A DNA stretch of 64,000 nt from Pedobacter foliorum (GTDB lineage Bacteria > Bacteroidota > Bacteroidia > Sphingobacteriales > Sphingobacteriaceae): the NCBI RefSeq assembly GCF_013266735.1, contig NZ_JABSNU010000010.1:62001-126000 (forward strand), in the 5' to 3' direction. Position numbers and translations under genes: made by a program. The notes beneath the pieces are model-generated. The model did no database searches, was not told the origin of the DNA, and saw only the letters and a program-made list of their open reading frames with translations. Shown here piece by piece: positions 24,769 to 34,766 of this stretch (position 1 is the stretch's first letter; the number at the start of each line of letters is the position of its first letter).

Positions 24769-25716
24769 TTAGCCTATGTTTTTTAGTTCATTAAAAAGTT
24801 CCTTCTGTTTCTCGGTAAGATCTGTAGGTATTTTAACAGTATACGTTACAAAGAGGTTTCCAAATTCACCGTCTTTTTTATAAACGGGGAAACCTTTGCC
24901 TTTTAGTCTTACTTTAGTGCCATTTTGAGTTCCGGGAGCTACTTTTAGTTTCACTTTGCTATCTAATGTTGTAATTGTTGCTTCGCCACCAAGTACGGCT
25001 GTATACAAATCTATTTCAGTATGGGTATACAGATCGTCATTGAGTCTTTTAAAATGAGGGTCATCGCTAATGTTGAAGGTGATGTATAAATCGCCATTAG
25101 GTCCGCCGTTGGTACCCGGTGCACCCTGACCTGGTAGTTTGATGATTTGTCCATTGGCAATACCTGCAGGAATGGTTATTCTTATGTTTTTGCCATTTAC
25201 TGATAGTGTTTGCTTGTGTGTATTATAGGCATCGCGAAGCGATATGTTAATTTCGGCCTGATAGTCGTGCCCTTTAAATTTGCGACTTCCTCGTCTTGAT
25301 TGTCCTCCGGTATTTCCAAATAGGGATTCAAAGAAATCGGAATAGTCGCTACCACCGGTAAAACCACCGCCAGAGCCAAAATCATCGCTGTTAAAATCGG
25401 CACCATTGAAACCTCCACCTTGTTGACCAGCTCCTGAATACGCGTTTCGGCTTTGTTGTTGCGATTGTTTTGCCTGTTCAAACTGATCTGCATTTTTCCA
25501 GTGCTCCCCATATTCATCGTATTTCTTACGCTTTTCAGGATCGCTTAATGCTTCGTTAGCCTCATTAATTTGCTGAAATAGCTTATTGGCATCTTTATCA
25601 TTGGGGTTTAAATCAGGATGGTATTTTCTGGCCAGTTTTCTGTAGGCCTTTTTAATCTCATCCTGAGTAGCACTTTTGTCGAGTCCAAGGGTTTTGTAGT
25701 AATCTATAAATGCCAT
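24769..25716 (-). CDS. cbpA: DnaJ-like co-chaperone CbpA
   Basis: A 315-residue type-II J-protein. The J-domain (residues 1-70) has the HPD motif in RKYHPDLNPND; a Gly/Ser/Phe-rich linker follows (about 85-140: GGGFNGADF, FGSGGGFTGG), then two C-terminal beta-sandwich client-binding domains (INISLRDAY, VKLKVAPGTQNGTKVRLKGKG). The Cys-rich zinc finger of DnaJ is absent, which marks it as CbpA rather than DnaJ. It would stimulate DnaK ATPase, and is paired with CbpM. Confidence 0.93.
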   Translation of the reverse strand: MAFIDYYKTLGLDKSATQDEIKKAYRKLARKYHPDLNPNDKDANKLFQQINEANEALSDPEKRKKYDEYGEHWKNADQFEQAKQSQQQSRNAYSGAGQQGGGFNGADFNSDDFGSGGGFTGGSDYSDFFESLFGNTGGQSRRGSRKFKGHDYQAEINISLRDAYNTHKQTLSVNGKNIRITIPAGIANGQIIKLPGQGAPGTNGGPNGDLYITFNISDDPHFKRLNDDLYTHTEIDLYTAVLGGEATITTLDSKVKLKVAPGTQNGTKVRLKGKGFPVYKKDGEFGNLFVTYTVKIPTDLTEKQKELFNELKNIG

Positions 25717-25867
25717 AATTAAACTAGTTTGTCATTTATCCTAAGATACTAATTGTTGATTTTGTTTTAGTTATTTAGTTTTTTTTGATAGTTATTTAAT
25801 GTGCTATGTGTGTACTTATAGGGAAGTTAAGGGTGGGGATGAGGTAGCATATCTGTTGGGTGACCTC

Positions 25868-25902
25868 GTACGGTATTGAACACCAAATGTTCAATACCGT
25901 AC
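25868..25902. promoter_or_regulatory. perfect 15-bp inverted repeat upstream of FtsX permease 2
   Basis: Arms GTACGGTATTGAACA (25868-25882) and TGTTCAATACCGTAC (25888-25902) with a 5-base loop CCAAA. No T-run follows, and it lies 80 bases before the permease start and about 150 bases from the divergent cbpA gene. It fits a dimeric regulator's binding site. The words GTACGG and TGTTCAATA recur before permease 1 (6069-6110). Confidence 0.65.
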
Positions 25903-25954
25903 ATCGGCAAATCAATAATTTGCTTTATTCTTCTTTAAATGAGCTTGCTTAAGT

Positions 25955-25970
25955 TTGGCATTGGCTTAGT
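25955..25970 (+). promoter_or_regulatory. TTGGCATTGGCTTAGT motif, promoter-like
   Basis: Resembles the motif at 6163-6178 (same GG-N10-GT spacing and TTGGCA start). It ends only 12 bases before ATG 25983, which would make the message nearly leaderless if it were a promoter. Confidence 0.3.
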
Positions 25971-25982
25971 ATATTGGTTGGA

Positions 25983-28346
25983 ATGGAAAAGCTTAGTTTC
26001 AAAATTGCCTGGAGGAACCTTTGGAAAAATAAAGGATTTACATTAATTAACCTTGGTGGATTGGCTGTTGGTTTAGCTTCATCTCTGATATTACTGCTTT
26101 ATGTAGCAAATGAGTGGAAGTTTAACACTCAATATAAAGATGCAGAGAACATATTTGAGGTAAAGATCAATAATCTGGATTATGCGCATAAGGTGGTAAG
26201 TACTAGTGATGTTACTCCTAATGTGCTTGCTGAGGCTATGAAAGCTGAAGTTCCGGGTGTTAAGGCTGTTTCAATGATTACCTGGCCAACTCCAACTTTG
26301 TTGGTTAATGGCAATACAAGTGTAAAAGTTGATAACAGGTTGGCCCAGCCGGATATCCTTAAGTTATTGAGCTACAATTTTATAAAGGGTAGTGCTGAAA
26401 CAGCTTTTGAGCAACCTAATTCTATTATCCTTACTAAGCGTACTGCAGAAAGGTTATTTCCGGAGGGTTCTGCTTTTCGGAAATCGGTTAAGTTTATGAA
26501 TTTCGCCAATTTAACGGTAACAGGGATAGTAGATGATTTACCGGAAAACATGGACTATCGATTTGAAAGTCTGGTTTCCTTAAATGAGAACCAGGGGATT
26601 TTTCCTAAAGACCCGCAGTGGAATAATTTTGCTTTCTTGACTTTGCTTAGTTTAAAACCGGGTATAAAGATTGATGATTTTAACAACAGCATTGAGGGGT
26701 TTTTAAACAAGCATAATGATAAGGCTATTACCGGGCTTTTTATTTATCCATTGCTTAAAAGTAATTTATACGGTGATTTTGTGAATGGGAAACCTGTAGG
26801 CGGTAAGATTGAGCAAGTGCGAATATTTATAGGTCTTGCGGTGGCGATTTTATTGATTGCCTGTATTAATTTTATGAATCTTGCTACTGCAAGGGCCGGT
26901 AAAAGAGCTAAAGAAGTGGGAATTAAGAAAACTATTGGTGCCAGTAGGGTTTCATTGATACAGCAATTTCTGCTTGAAGCGGTGTTAATGGTATTGGTTA
27001 GTTTTGTGATTTCGATAGTGATTATTGAGCTAAGTTTGCCTTTGTTTAATAATCTCTTGCATACTAAGCTGACTTTATCGACTCTTGGTACGTTGAACTG
27101 GTGTTATGTTGCTGTTGTAGTATTTATTACAGCGATTTTATCGGGTAGTTATCCTGCATTTTTTCTGTCGTCATTTGATCCTGTTAGCACATTAAAAGGT
27201 CTTGTAAAGCAAGATTTTTCTTCTGTTATATTAAGAAGGGTTTTAGTTGTGGTTCAGTTTACTTTTGCTGTTCTTTTAATTACGGGTACGGTAATAATTT
27301 ATAAGCAGCTTCAGTTTATAAAAGATAGGCCTGTAGGTTATAATAGCGCTTCGTTGGTTGAAATGCCTATAGAAGGAATGATTTTTCAGAAATATGAAGT
27401 GCTTAAAAGTCGTTTGTTACAATCGGGGGCAATAAGTGCGATGTGTAAAACGACTGCCAGCATCTCTACACAAAATTCTTATACAAGTGGGCTGGAGTGG
27501 GATGGCATGTTGCCGACGGGTAAAGCGGTTGAGTTTAATCAGATTATTACTACGTATGACTTTAGCAATACTACTGGGATAAAGATGGTAATGGGGCGTG
27601 ATTTTAGTAAAGATATTGCATCGGATAGTACGGCGGTTCTATTAAATAAGAGTGCCGTAAAGGAGATGAATCTAGAGAATCCGATAGGGAAGAAGGTGCT
27701 TTATATGGGGATGAAAAGGTCTGTAATTGGTGTGTTTGATGATATTATATGGGCTGATCCAAGTAAAAAGGAAATGCCGATGGTTATTGGATGGGTTTCT
27801 TCGATTCCAAGCGTAATAACCATGAGATTGAATACGGAAAAGACAACGAATGAGGCTTTAGCTATTATTAGTAAGATTACGAAAGAGATGAATCCTGTTT
27901 ATCCTGTAGAGTTGAAGTTTGTGGATAGTTTATATCAGGAGAAGTTTGAACGGGAGAGGGTGTTGTCTATTCTTTCTAACTTGTTTGGTGGGCTGTCTAT
28001 TTTTATTTCATGTTTGGGACTGCTTGGGTTATCGGCCTATAGTGCAGAGTTGCGAACTAAGGAGATTGGTATAAGGAAGGTGCTTGGCGCAAGTCATATA
28101 AATATAGTGGCATTGTTAAGTTGGGATTTTATTAAAATGGTACTGATTGCTATTGGTATTGGTCTTCCGATTAGTTATATATTGATGAGTACCTGGCTTT
28201 CTAAATTTGATTTTCATGTTGAAATCAGTGGGTTTATGATGCTTTGCTCATCGGCTGTGATTTTAACTATTGCTTATATAACGGTAAGCTATCAGGCCAT
28301 AAGGGCTGCATCAGCGAATCCAATTAATGCAATTAAATATGAGTAA
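25983..28346 (+). CDS. ABC transporter permease, FtsX/MacB type, eight-helix duplicated form
   Basis: A 787-residue paralogue of the protein at 6224-8599, collinear from KIAWRNLWKN at the N-terminus to AASANPINAIKYE at the C-terminus. It has two FtsX domains (three helices near 285-410 and three near 680-780), each preceded by a periplasmic domain; signature segments are KRAKEVGIKKTIGAS and ELRTKEIGIRKVLGAS, conserved between the two halves. No ATPase gene is adjacent. ATG 25983 is chosen over TTG 25974 by alignment to the paralogue. The last codons are duplicated downstream. Confidence 0.87.
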   Translation: MEKLSFKIAWRNLWKNKGFTLINLGGLAVGLASSLILLLYVANEWKFNTQYKDAENIFEVKINNLDYAHKVVSTSDVTPNVLAEAMKAEVPGVKAVSMITWPTPTLLVNGNTSVKVDNRLAQPDILKLLSYNFIKGSAETAFEQPNSIILTKRTAERLFPEGSAFRKSVKFMNFANLTVTGIVDDLPENMDYRFESLVSLNENQGIFPKDPQWNNFAFLTLLSLKPGIKIDDFNNSIEGFLNKHNDKAITGLFIYPLLKSNLYGDFVNGKPVGGKIEQVRIFIGLAVAILLIACINFMNLATARAGKRAKEVGIKKTIGASRVSLIQQFLLEAVLMVLVSFVISIVIIELSLPLFNNLLHTKLTLSTLGTLNWCYVAVVVFITAILSGSYPAFFLSSFDPVSTLKGLVKQDFSSVILRRVLVVVQFTFAVLLITGTVIIYKQLQFIKDRPVGYNSASLVEMPIEGMIFQKYEVLKSRLLQSGAISAMCKTTASISTQNSYTSGLEWDGMLPTGKAVEFNQIITTYDFSNTTGIKMVMGRDFSKDIASDSTAVLLNKSAVKEMNLENPIGKKVLYMGMKRSVIGVFDDIIWADPSKKEMPMVIGWVSSIPSVITMRLNTEKTTNEALAIISKITKEMNPVYPVELKFVDSLYQEKFERERVLSILSNLFGGLSIFISCLGLLGLSAYSAELRTKEIGIRKVLGASHINIVALLSWDFIKMVLIAIGIGLPISYILMSTWLSKFDFHVEISGFMMLCSSAVILTIAYITVSYQAIRAASANPINAIKYE

Positions 28347-28389
28347 CAGATAGGCTCGTCATTAAATATGGATAGCAGATAGGCTCGTC
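28332..28389. repeat. 29-bp tandem duplication spanning the permease stop codon
   Basis: Unit 1 (28332-28360) contains the last codons and the TAA of the permease; unit 2 (28361-28389) repeats it at 26 of 29 bases and ends in CTCGTC, the start of palindrome copy D. The duplicate therefore carries a vestige of the coding end outside the gene. Confidence 0.85.
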
Positions 28390-28468
28390 ATCCTGAATTT
28401 ATTTCAGGACCTCGCACTTGCTGGTCAGACTTTCTCTTGAGGGGTCCTGAAATAAATTCAGGATGACG
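28386..28468. repeat. palindrome family copy D
   Basis: An 83-bp inverted repeat with arms CGTCATCCTGAATTTATT and AATAAATTCAGGATGACG, between the convergent permease and ROK genes. The loop differs from the other copies. Confidence 0.9.
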
Positions 28469-28507
28469 ATGAGTTTATATCATCATTACTAAAAGTGAGT
28501 CCTTGAA

Positions 28508-29776
28508 CTAAACGTGAACCCTTGATTTTGACCTTCCTGCTTTCTTAAGGCTGGCATCTAAAAAATGATCAATACCTGTTGTAGCGTAGCCCAGCAGCCT
28601 AGAGTTTTCGCCAAGCTCAGAAGATACAATCATTGTTTTCTCTCTGATTTGTGTCATACAATAGGTATTGATAGCCTGTTGCATCGGTAAGGTGATGTAT
28701 TGCTTTGCTTCGGCTACTTTTCCGCTTAAAATAATGAGTTCGGGATTAAAGAGCTGAATTAACACAGCGATCCCTTTTCCCATATAGGTGCCAATGTTAG
28801 ATAACAACTGGATGGCATATTGATCGCCTTTATTTGCGGCATCAATAATAACCGGAGGTTCAATTCTTTGCAGTTCCTCATTAGAGAGTTTGTTGAGCAT
28901 AGAGTTTTTGCCTGATAGGATACCTTCCTTTGCCATTTCTGATAAAGCATTGCCCGAGGCAACAGTTTCCAAACAACCATGTTTGCCACAATAACACAAT
29001 GCGCCATTTTCTACAAAGGGTATATGGCCTAGTTCTCCTGAAAAACCACAGGCACCTTTTCGTAATTTGCCATCCATTATAATGCCTAGTCCAACACCCC
29101 AGTCCATTAGCAATATCAAAGCATTTTGTTTGCCTTTTGCCATTCCATGGGTAAACTCTGCCATTGATGATCCATTTACATCATTCTGTATCACGACAGG
29201 TAGTTTCAGCATTTTTTCAAATGCTTCGGTTAAAGAGGTGTTTTCAAGATCGCTTAAGAAATAACTATAGCTTTTGCCCTTTTCGGAATCAATTAGGCCT
29301 GGCATACCCACACTACAGCCGATTAACTGGTTGGTGCTAATTTGATTAGCCTGAAGGATATCCTGCACATGTGTGTTTAAGATACTAAAGAAATCTGATC
29401 TGCTGCTTTTTGAGATTGGCAGAGCGATTGTTTTGGCATCAACTATATAGTTATAGTTGTTATCCATAACCGCTATTTTGGTATGGAACAATTGTATATC
29501 AATACAGATGATCAGAATCTTTTTATCCCTTAAACCATATAAATCCGGTTTTCGGCCACCCATTGATATTCCATAACCCTTCTTTTCTATCCACTCTTCG
29601 TCAATTAAGTTAGTGATGAGTTTTAAAACACTGGGTGAACTCATGTTCATGGTATGACATAAGCTAGAAACTGAACATGGACCTAGATTAAAAAGATGTT
29701 TAACTAGTTGGTATTTAGAAACCAGTTGTTTGTCGCGTGTTGATTTGGTTATGTTATTTAATAGATGAAGATCCAT
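28508..29776 (-). CDS. ROK family transcriptional regulator
   Basis: A 422-residue protein: an N-terminal winged helix (about 20-85: VSSLCHTMNMSSPSVLKLI) followed by a ROK sugar-kinase-like domain with VGMPGLID, QNDVNGSSMAEF and the zinc motif CYCGKHGCLE. Such NagC/XylR-type proteins bind DNA and a sugar ligand. It is divergent from the oxidoreductase gene at 29944, with 167 bases between, so it is a candidate regulator of the 29.9-37.4 kb sugar cluster (inference from position). Confidence 0.9.
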   Translation of the reverse strand: MDLHLLNNITKSTRDKQLVSKYQLVKHLFNLGPCSVSSLCHTMNMSSPSVLKLITNLIDEEWIEKKGYGISMGGRKPDLYGLRDKKILIICIDIQLFHTKIAVMDNNYNYIVDAKTIALPISKSSRSDFFSILNTHVQDILQANQISTNQLIGCSVGMPGLIDSEKGKSYSYFLSDLENTSLTEAFEKMLKLPVVIQNDVNGSSMAEFTHGMAKGKQNALILLMDWGVGLGIIMDGKLRKGACGFSGELGHIPFVENGALCYCGKHGCLETVASGNALSEMAKEGILSGKNSMLNKLSNEELQRIEPPVIIDAANKGDQYAIQLLSNIGTYMGKGIAVLIQLFNPELIILSGKVAEAKQYITLPMQQAINTYCMTQIREKTMIVSSELGENSRLLGYATTGIDHFLDASLKKAGRSKSRVHV

Positions 29777-29943
29777 GGCTTTAATTACTCTATTTCGTTA
29801 AATATAGAGAACTTATGTTAAAAAATCATAAAAGTATTTTTAATACGTAAATAATTAAACAATGTTTTGCGTTTTTAACAATTTCTCCCTAATATTATCA
29901 TTGCAAGTATTCAATTTAGTGATGCCATTACAGGTATTGTTGG

Positions 29944-31248
29944 ATGAATCTTAATACAACCACTTATATGAAACCTAAAGAACCACAAGAACAAAACACC
30001 AGAAGAGATTTTATTAAAAAATCTGCGGTAGGACTGGCCGCATTCACCATCGTTCCAAGATACGTACTTGGAGGAACAGGATTTATAGCACCAAGTGACA
30101 AGCTGACCAAGGCTGTAATAGGCGTTGGATCGATGGGACGTGGCCATTTTGCTTATGACGGCACTCAGGTAGTTGCTGTTTGTGATGTTGATAAAAGACA
30201 TCTTGATCTTGCAACATCTATGTTGGATAAAGGAGTTAAAACATTTAACGATTATCGTGAACTGATTAAACTTCCTGAAGTTGATATTGTGCATATTGCA
30301 ACACCTCCTCACTGGCATGGTATTATGTCGGTTGATGCTGCAAATGCAGGTAAAGATGTTTGGTGTGAAAAACCGATGACTCACACTATTGGCGAAGGTA
30401 AACGCGTAATGGAGGCTGTACAAAAGCATGGCCGTATGTTCCGTTTAAACACCTGGTTCCGATTTAAAGATACTTTTTATGGAATGGGAACTACAGTTAA
30501 ACCGATTAAGAAATTGGTTGACAGTGGTTTGTTAGGCTGGCCTTTAAAGGTTACTGTAGGTAAACATACTGGTTATGATTGGAAGTTTTACTGGGTAGGT
30601 AAAGACAATTTGGAGCCTCAACCGGTACCTCCTGAATTGGATTATGACAGATGGTTAGGCCCTGCACCTTATAAACCATATAACGCACATAGAGTTCACC
30701 AAACTTTCCGTGGATACTGGGATTATGATGGTGGTGGTTTAAGTGATATGGGACAACATTATATTGACCCGATCCAATACTTTTTAGGTAAAGATGATAC
30801 CAGTCCGGTTTCTGTTGAAATTGATGCTCCACAACAGCACACTGATGCAGTTGGAACTTGGAGAAGGATTACTTATACATATGCTGATGGTTGTCAGATC
30901 ATTTTAGATGGTGAAGGAAAGGATACTAACGTACCTTATATCGAAGGACCAAAAGGTAAATTATACCCTGGCTTTAAATCGGATATTCCTGATTTGGAAA
31001 GAAAGCTTGCTGCTTTCCCTGATCCAACTCCTCAAATGACTGACTTTGTTGAGTCTGTTAAGACCAGACAGAAGTTTGCATTAAATGAAGAAAACGGACA
31101 TCGTTCATGTAATATCGTTAACATCGGATTAATTGCTTTGAGACTTGGCCGTTCATTAAAATTTGATCCGGTAAAACAAGAGTTTATTGATGATGAAGGA
31201 GCTAACAGATTAATTAATCCTGTAATGCGTGCACCTTTCACTATTTAA
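29944..31248 (+). CDS. Tat-exported Gfo/Idh/MocA-family oxidoreductase
   Basis: A 434-residue protein. A Tat signal (TRRDFIKKSAVGLAAF, twin Arg at about 20-21) directs the folded, cofactor-loaded enzyme to the periplasm. The NAD(P)-binding Rossmann fold has IGVGSMGRGH, VCDVDKRHL and the WCEKPMTHT signature (Lys of the EKP motif); the C-terminal domain has DYDRWLGPAPYKPYN and GGGLSDMGQHYIDP. These enzymes oxidise or reduce sugars, often at C3. First gene of a four-gene unidirectional cluster; the next starts 48 bases on. Confidence 0.9.
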   Translation: MNLNTTTYMKPKEPQEQNTRRDFIKKSAVGLAAFTIVPRYVLGGTGFIAPSDKLTKAVIGVGSMGRGHFAYDGTQVVAVCDVDKRHLDLATSMLDKGVKTFNDYRELIKLPEVDIVHIATPPHWHGIMSVDAANAGKDVWCEKPMTHTIGEGKRVMEAVQKHGRMFRLNTWFRFKDTFYGMGTTVKPIKKLVDSGLLGWPLKVTVGKHTGYDWKFYWVGKDNLEPQPVPPELDYDRWLGPAPYKPYNAHRVHQTFRGYWDYDGGGLSDMGQHYIDPIQYFLGKDDTSPVSVEIDAPQQHTDAVGTWRRITYTYADGCQIILDGEGKDTNVPYIEGPKGKLYPGFKSDIPDLERKLAAFPDPTPQMTDFVESVKTRQKFALNEENGHRSCNIVNIGLIALRLGRSLKFDPVKQEFIDDEGANRLINPVMRAPFTI

Positions 31249-31296
31249 TTAAACAAAGCTTTTAAATAATTCAGATTAACCTTTACATATATCATA

Positions 31297-34200
31297 ATGA
31301 TAAAAAAGATATTCTTTATCCTGTTGGCGGTTGTAATGCTGCAAGACGCGGCAAACGCACAGGCAAAAAAAGACGAACGCACCATAACCACTCGCATTGC
31401 CGATTTATTGGCGCAGATGCCTGCAAATGATGCCGGACTATTAACAAATAACGTAAATGACATTGCTAATCTTGGAGAAGAAGGCTATGTGACTTTGATC
31501 AGCGGGCTTGTGGCTCCTGGTAAAGGCAATAATTCATTAATTGAATACACTGTTGGTGGATTCTCTGCTTATATTACCCAGAACGGAAAAGAGGAGTGGA
31601 GAAAAATGAGCGTTAGTGCTTATTGCAAAGCTTTACAGAAATTGACTGACAAGCAAAACAAATCATTCATCATTAGCCAGTTTGATCTGGTAGGTAAAGA
31701 TGATGCAGTTTCTTGTCTGCAAGGTTATTTAACTGATGATCAATTGGCTGATCCAGCTGCGAGAGCATTGGTTAAAATCAATACTCCAGCTTCAAAAGCT
31801 GCTTTATTAAGCGGTTTGGCTCAGGCAAAAGGTGCTGCTCAACTTTCAATTATTGAGTCGTTAGGCGATGCTCGTTTAAAAGAAGCAGCTCAGCCTATTA
31901 ATGCTTTAGCTGCTAGTGGTGATGTTAATGTTGCTAAAGTAGCATTATATGCACTTGCTTACATTGCAGATCCTTCGTCGGAAAACGTATTTGCTGCTGC
32001 TGCTGATAAAAGCGGTTTTAAATATGAAAATACTAACGCTGCTGCGGTTTACTTAATCTACGCAGAGCAATTGGTTAAAAATGGCAATAAAGAACTTGCT
32101 GAAAAGATTGCTAAAAATATTATAGCTAAAACAAGCACTAACGAATTGGTTGGTGTACGTACAGGTGCTTTAAAAGTATTGGTTGATGCTAATAAAGACA
32201 ATAACCAACAAATTCTTTTAGATGCTGCTGGTGATAAAAATGCTGAATATCGTGCTGCTGCACTGAAATTTGCTGTTCCTTATGTAACCTCTGCTTCAAC
32301 AGGATTATGGGTTAAAAAATTAGGTGCCGTTAATGATGATGCTAAAGCTGGTATTTTAGGTATGCTTGGTCAGACTGGCGCTAAAGAAGCTTTACCTGCT
32401 GTACTTAAATTGCTTAGCAATAAAGATAAGAATGTTAAGTTGGCGGCTATAAATGCTGCGGTTAATATTGGTCAGGAGCAGGTTCTTGGTGATTTATTGA
32501 AGTTAACTGCTAAAGGTGATACTGCTAATGTTACTGCTGTTTCGGATGCAATTCATAGAATGAAAGGAACTGGAATAACTGAACAGCTTGCTGCAGCTAT
32601 TCCTTCTGCAAAACCTAATGTGCAGGTTGCTTTAATTAAACTTCTTGCTTCTCGTGCTGCAAACGGACAGTTAAGTGCTGTTTATACTCAATTGAAAAGT
32701 AAAAACCCTGAAGTACAACAAGCTGCTTATGCTGCTTTAAGCCATGTTGTTGTTAAAGACAACTTGCCTCAGTTGTTTACTTTACTTAATGAAAGCTCTG
32801 GTGCTCAGGAAACTGCTGTACAGGAAGCTATTATTGCCGCTGTAAGTGGTTCTGGTGATAACACTCAGCAGGTTGAGGCAGTATTACAAGAAATGGCTTC
32901 GGCAGCTGAAGGTAAGAAATTGCTTTACTACAAAGTACTTGCAAGTTTAGGCGGTGACAAAGCTTTAAAAGCTGTTACTGACGCCTATGCTACCGGTAAT
33001 GAGCAAACTCAAAAAGCTGCATTAGATGCTTTGTCTTCATGGACTGATGCTGATGCTGCTCCTGAATTAATTGCTATTGCTCGTGAAACTAAAAATGCAG
33101 CGTTTTTAAATACTGCTATTAATGGTTACTTGCGCTCGGTTAGAGAGGGTGCTTATCCTGCAGAGCAGAAGTTGTTATTATTGCGCAATGCAATGGTTGT
33201 AGCTCAAACTAATGAGCAAAAACAACAAATCTTAAAAGATGTTGAACAAGCTAAATGTTTTAATGCAATTGTTTTTGCTGGTAAATATTTAGATGATAGT
33301 GCTTTACAACAAGCTGCTGCAAATGCAGTAATGAATATTACACTTGCCGGTACATACAATGGCGACATTGTTAAAGGCTTATTAAACAAAACAATTCAAG
33401 TAATTACCGGTGGTGATAGTGGCTATCAGAAAGAAGGAATGCGTAAGTACATTTCTGAAATGAAAGCAGGTGAAGGTTTTGTATCTATGTACAATGGTAC
33501 TGATTTAACTGGTTGGAAAGGTTTAGTTGCTGATCCAATTAAGCGTTCTAAAATGGATGCTAAAACGCTTGCTGCTGAGCAGGAAAAAGCTGATGCTGAA
33601 GCAAAAGAGAGCTGGAAACCGGTTAATGGCGAGCTTCAGTTTATGAGTCATGGAAATAACCTGGCTACTGTTAAGAAGTATGGTGATTTTGAAATGCTTG
33701 TTGACTGGAAAATCATTGATGATAAAAAAGGTGAAGGTGATGCCGGTATTTATTTACGCGGTACTCCTCAAGTTCAAATCTGGGATAATGCCCGTACAAA
33801 TGTAGGTGCTCAGGTTGGTTCTGGTGGTTTGTATAACAACCAGTCGAATGAAAGTAAGCCTCTTAAAGTTGCTGATAATAAGCTTGATGAGTGGAACACT
33901 TTCCGTATTATCATGAAAGGTGACCGTGTTACTGTTTATTTAAATGGTGAGTTGGTAACTGACAACGTGATCCTTGAAAACTACTGGGATAGAAATCTTC
34001 CGATTTTTGCTGAGGAGCAAATTGAATTACAAGCTCATGGTTCGCCTGTTGCTTACCGTGATCTTTACATTAAAGAGCTTCCTCGCACAAAACCATTTGA
34101 GTTAAGTGCACAAGAGAAAAAAGACGGTTATAAAGTATTGTTTGATGGTACAAACATGCATAGCTGGACTGGTAACACTGTTGATTATACAATTGAGGAT

Positions 34201-34758
34201 GGTAACATCGCTATTCGTCCTAAACCAGGTAAAGGTTCAGGTGGTAACTTGTTTACTAAAGAAGAGTTCAGTGATTTTATCTACCGTTTTGAATTTAAGT
34301 TAACTCCAGGTGCTAACAACGGATTAGGTATCAGAGCACCTTTAGAAGGTGATGCTGCTTATGAAGGTATGGAACTTCAGATTTTAGATAATGAGGCTCC
34401 TATTTACAAAGATCTTCATGTATATCAATATCATGGTTCAGTATATGGTACTATTCCTGCAAAAAGAGGTTTCCTTAAACCAGTTGGCGAATGGAACTAT
34501 GAAGAAGTTGTAGTAAACGGTCCTAAAATTAAAGTAATCCTTAATGGTACTGTAATTCTTGATGGTGACATCACTGAGGCTAGAAAAAATGGCGCTCCTG
34601 ATGGACAGAAACACCCAGGTTTATTACGTGACAGTGGTCATATTGGTTTCTTAGGACATGGTTCTCCTGTAGAATTCAGAAACATTAGAATTAAAGATTT
34701 AAGTAAAAAAGCTGCGGTTAAAACGCCTGCAGATAAAAAAGCTCCGGCTAAGAAATAG
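31297..34758 (+). CDS. secreted HEAT-repeat protein with two C-terminal DUF1080 (3-keto-disaccharide hydrolase-like) domains
   Basis: An 1153-residue exported protein; the signal peptide ends near ANAQA. Residues about 25-720 are Ala-rich helical repeats of HEAT/armadillo type (for example EALPAVLKLLSNKDKNVKLA). DUF1080 domain 1 begins at FVSMYNGTDLTGWKG (about 727) and domain 2 at VLFDGTNMHSWTG (about 944), each with the concanavalin-like pattern seen in family members (GDAGIYLRGTPQVQIWD and NGLGIRAPLEGDAAYEG). DUF1080 proteins are known as 3-keto-disaccharide hydrolases. The tail is Lys/Ala-rich. Its position between two Tat-exported oxidoreductases suggests that a sugar is oxidised and the keto-glycoside then cleaved. 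Which domain is catalytic is not visible. Confidence 0.88.
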   Translation: MIKKIFFILLAVVMLQDAANAQAKKDERTITTRIADLLAQMPANDAGLLTNNVNDIANLGEEGYVTLISGLVAPGKGNNSLIEYTVGGFSAYITQNGKEEWRKMSVSAYCKALQKLTDKQNKSFIISQFDLVGKDDAVSCLQGYLTDDQLADPAARALVKINTPASKAALLSGLAQAKGAAQLSIIESLGDARLKEAAQPINALAASGDVNVAKVALYALAYIADPSSENVFAAAADKSGFKYENTNAAAVYLIYAEQLVKNGNKELAEKIAKNIIAKTSTNELVGVRTGALKVLVDANKDNNQQILLDAAGDKNAEYRAAALKFAVPYVTSASTGLWVKKLGAVNDDAKAGILGMLGQTGAKEALPAVLKLLSNKDKNVKLAAINAAVNIGQEQVLGDLLKLTAKGDTANVTAVSDAIHRMKGTGITEQLAAAIPSAKPNVQVALIKLLASRAANGQLSAVYTQLKSKNPEVQQAAYAALSHVVVKDNLPQLFTLLNESSGAQETAVQEAIIAAVSGSGDNTQQVEAVLQEMASAAEGKKLLYYKVLASLGGDKALKAVTDAYATGNEQTQKAALDALSSWTDADAAPELIAIARETKNAAFLNTAINGYLRSVREGAYPAEQKLLLLRNAMVVAQTNEQKQQILKDVEQAKCFNAIVFAGKYLDDSALQQAAANAVMNITLAGTYNGDIVKGLLNKTIQVITGGDSGYQKEGMRKYISEMKAGEGFVSMYNGTDLTGWKGLVADPIKRSKMDAKTLAAEQEKADAEAKESWKPVNGELQFMSHGNNLATVKKYGDFEMLVDWKIIDDKKGEGDAGIYLRGTPQVQIWDNARTNVGAQVGSGGLYNNQSNESKPLKVADNKLDEWNTFRIIMKGDRVTVYLNGELVTDNVILENYWDRNLPIFAEEQIELQAHGSPVAYRDLYIKELPRTKPFELSAQEKKDGYKVLFDGTNMHSWTGNTVDYTIEDGNIAIRPKPGKGSGGNLFTKEEFSDFIYRFEFKLTPGANNGLGIRAPLEGDAAYEGMELQILDNEAPIYKDLHVYQYHGSVYGTIPAKRGFLKPVGEWNYEEVVVNGPKIKVILNGTVILDGDITEARKNGAPDGQKHPGLLRDSGHIGFLGHGSPVEFRNIRIKDLSKKAAVKTPADKKAPAKK

Positions 34759-34766
34759 TAGGATTA

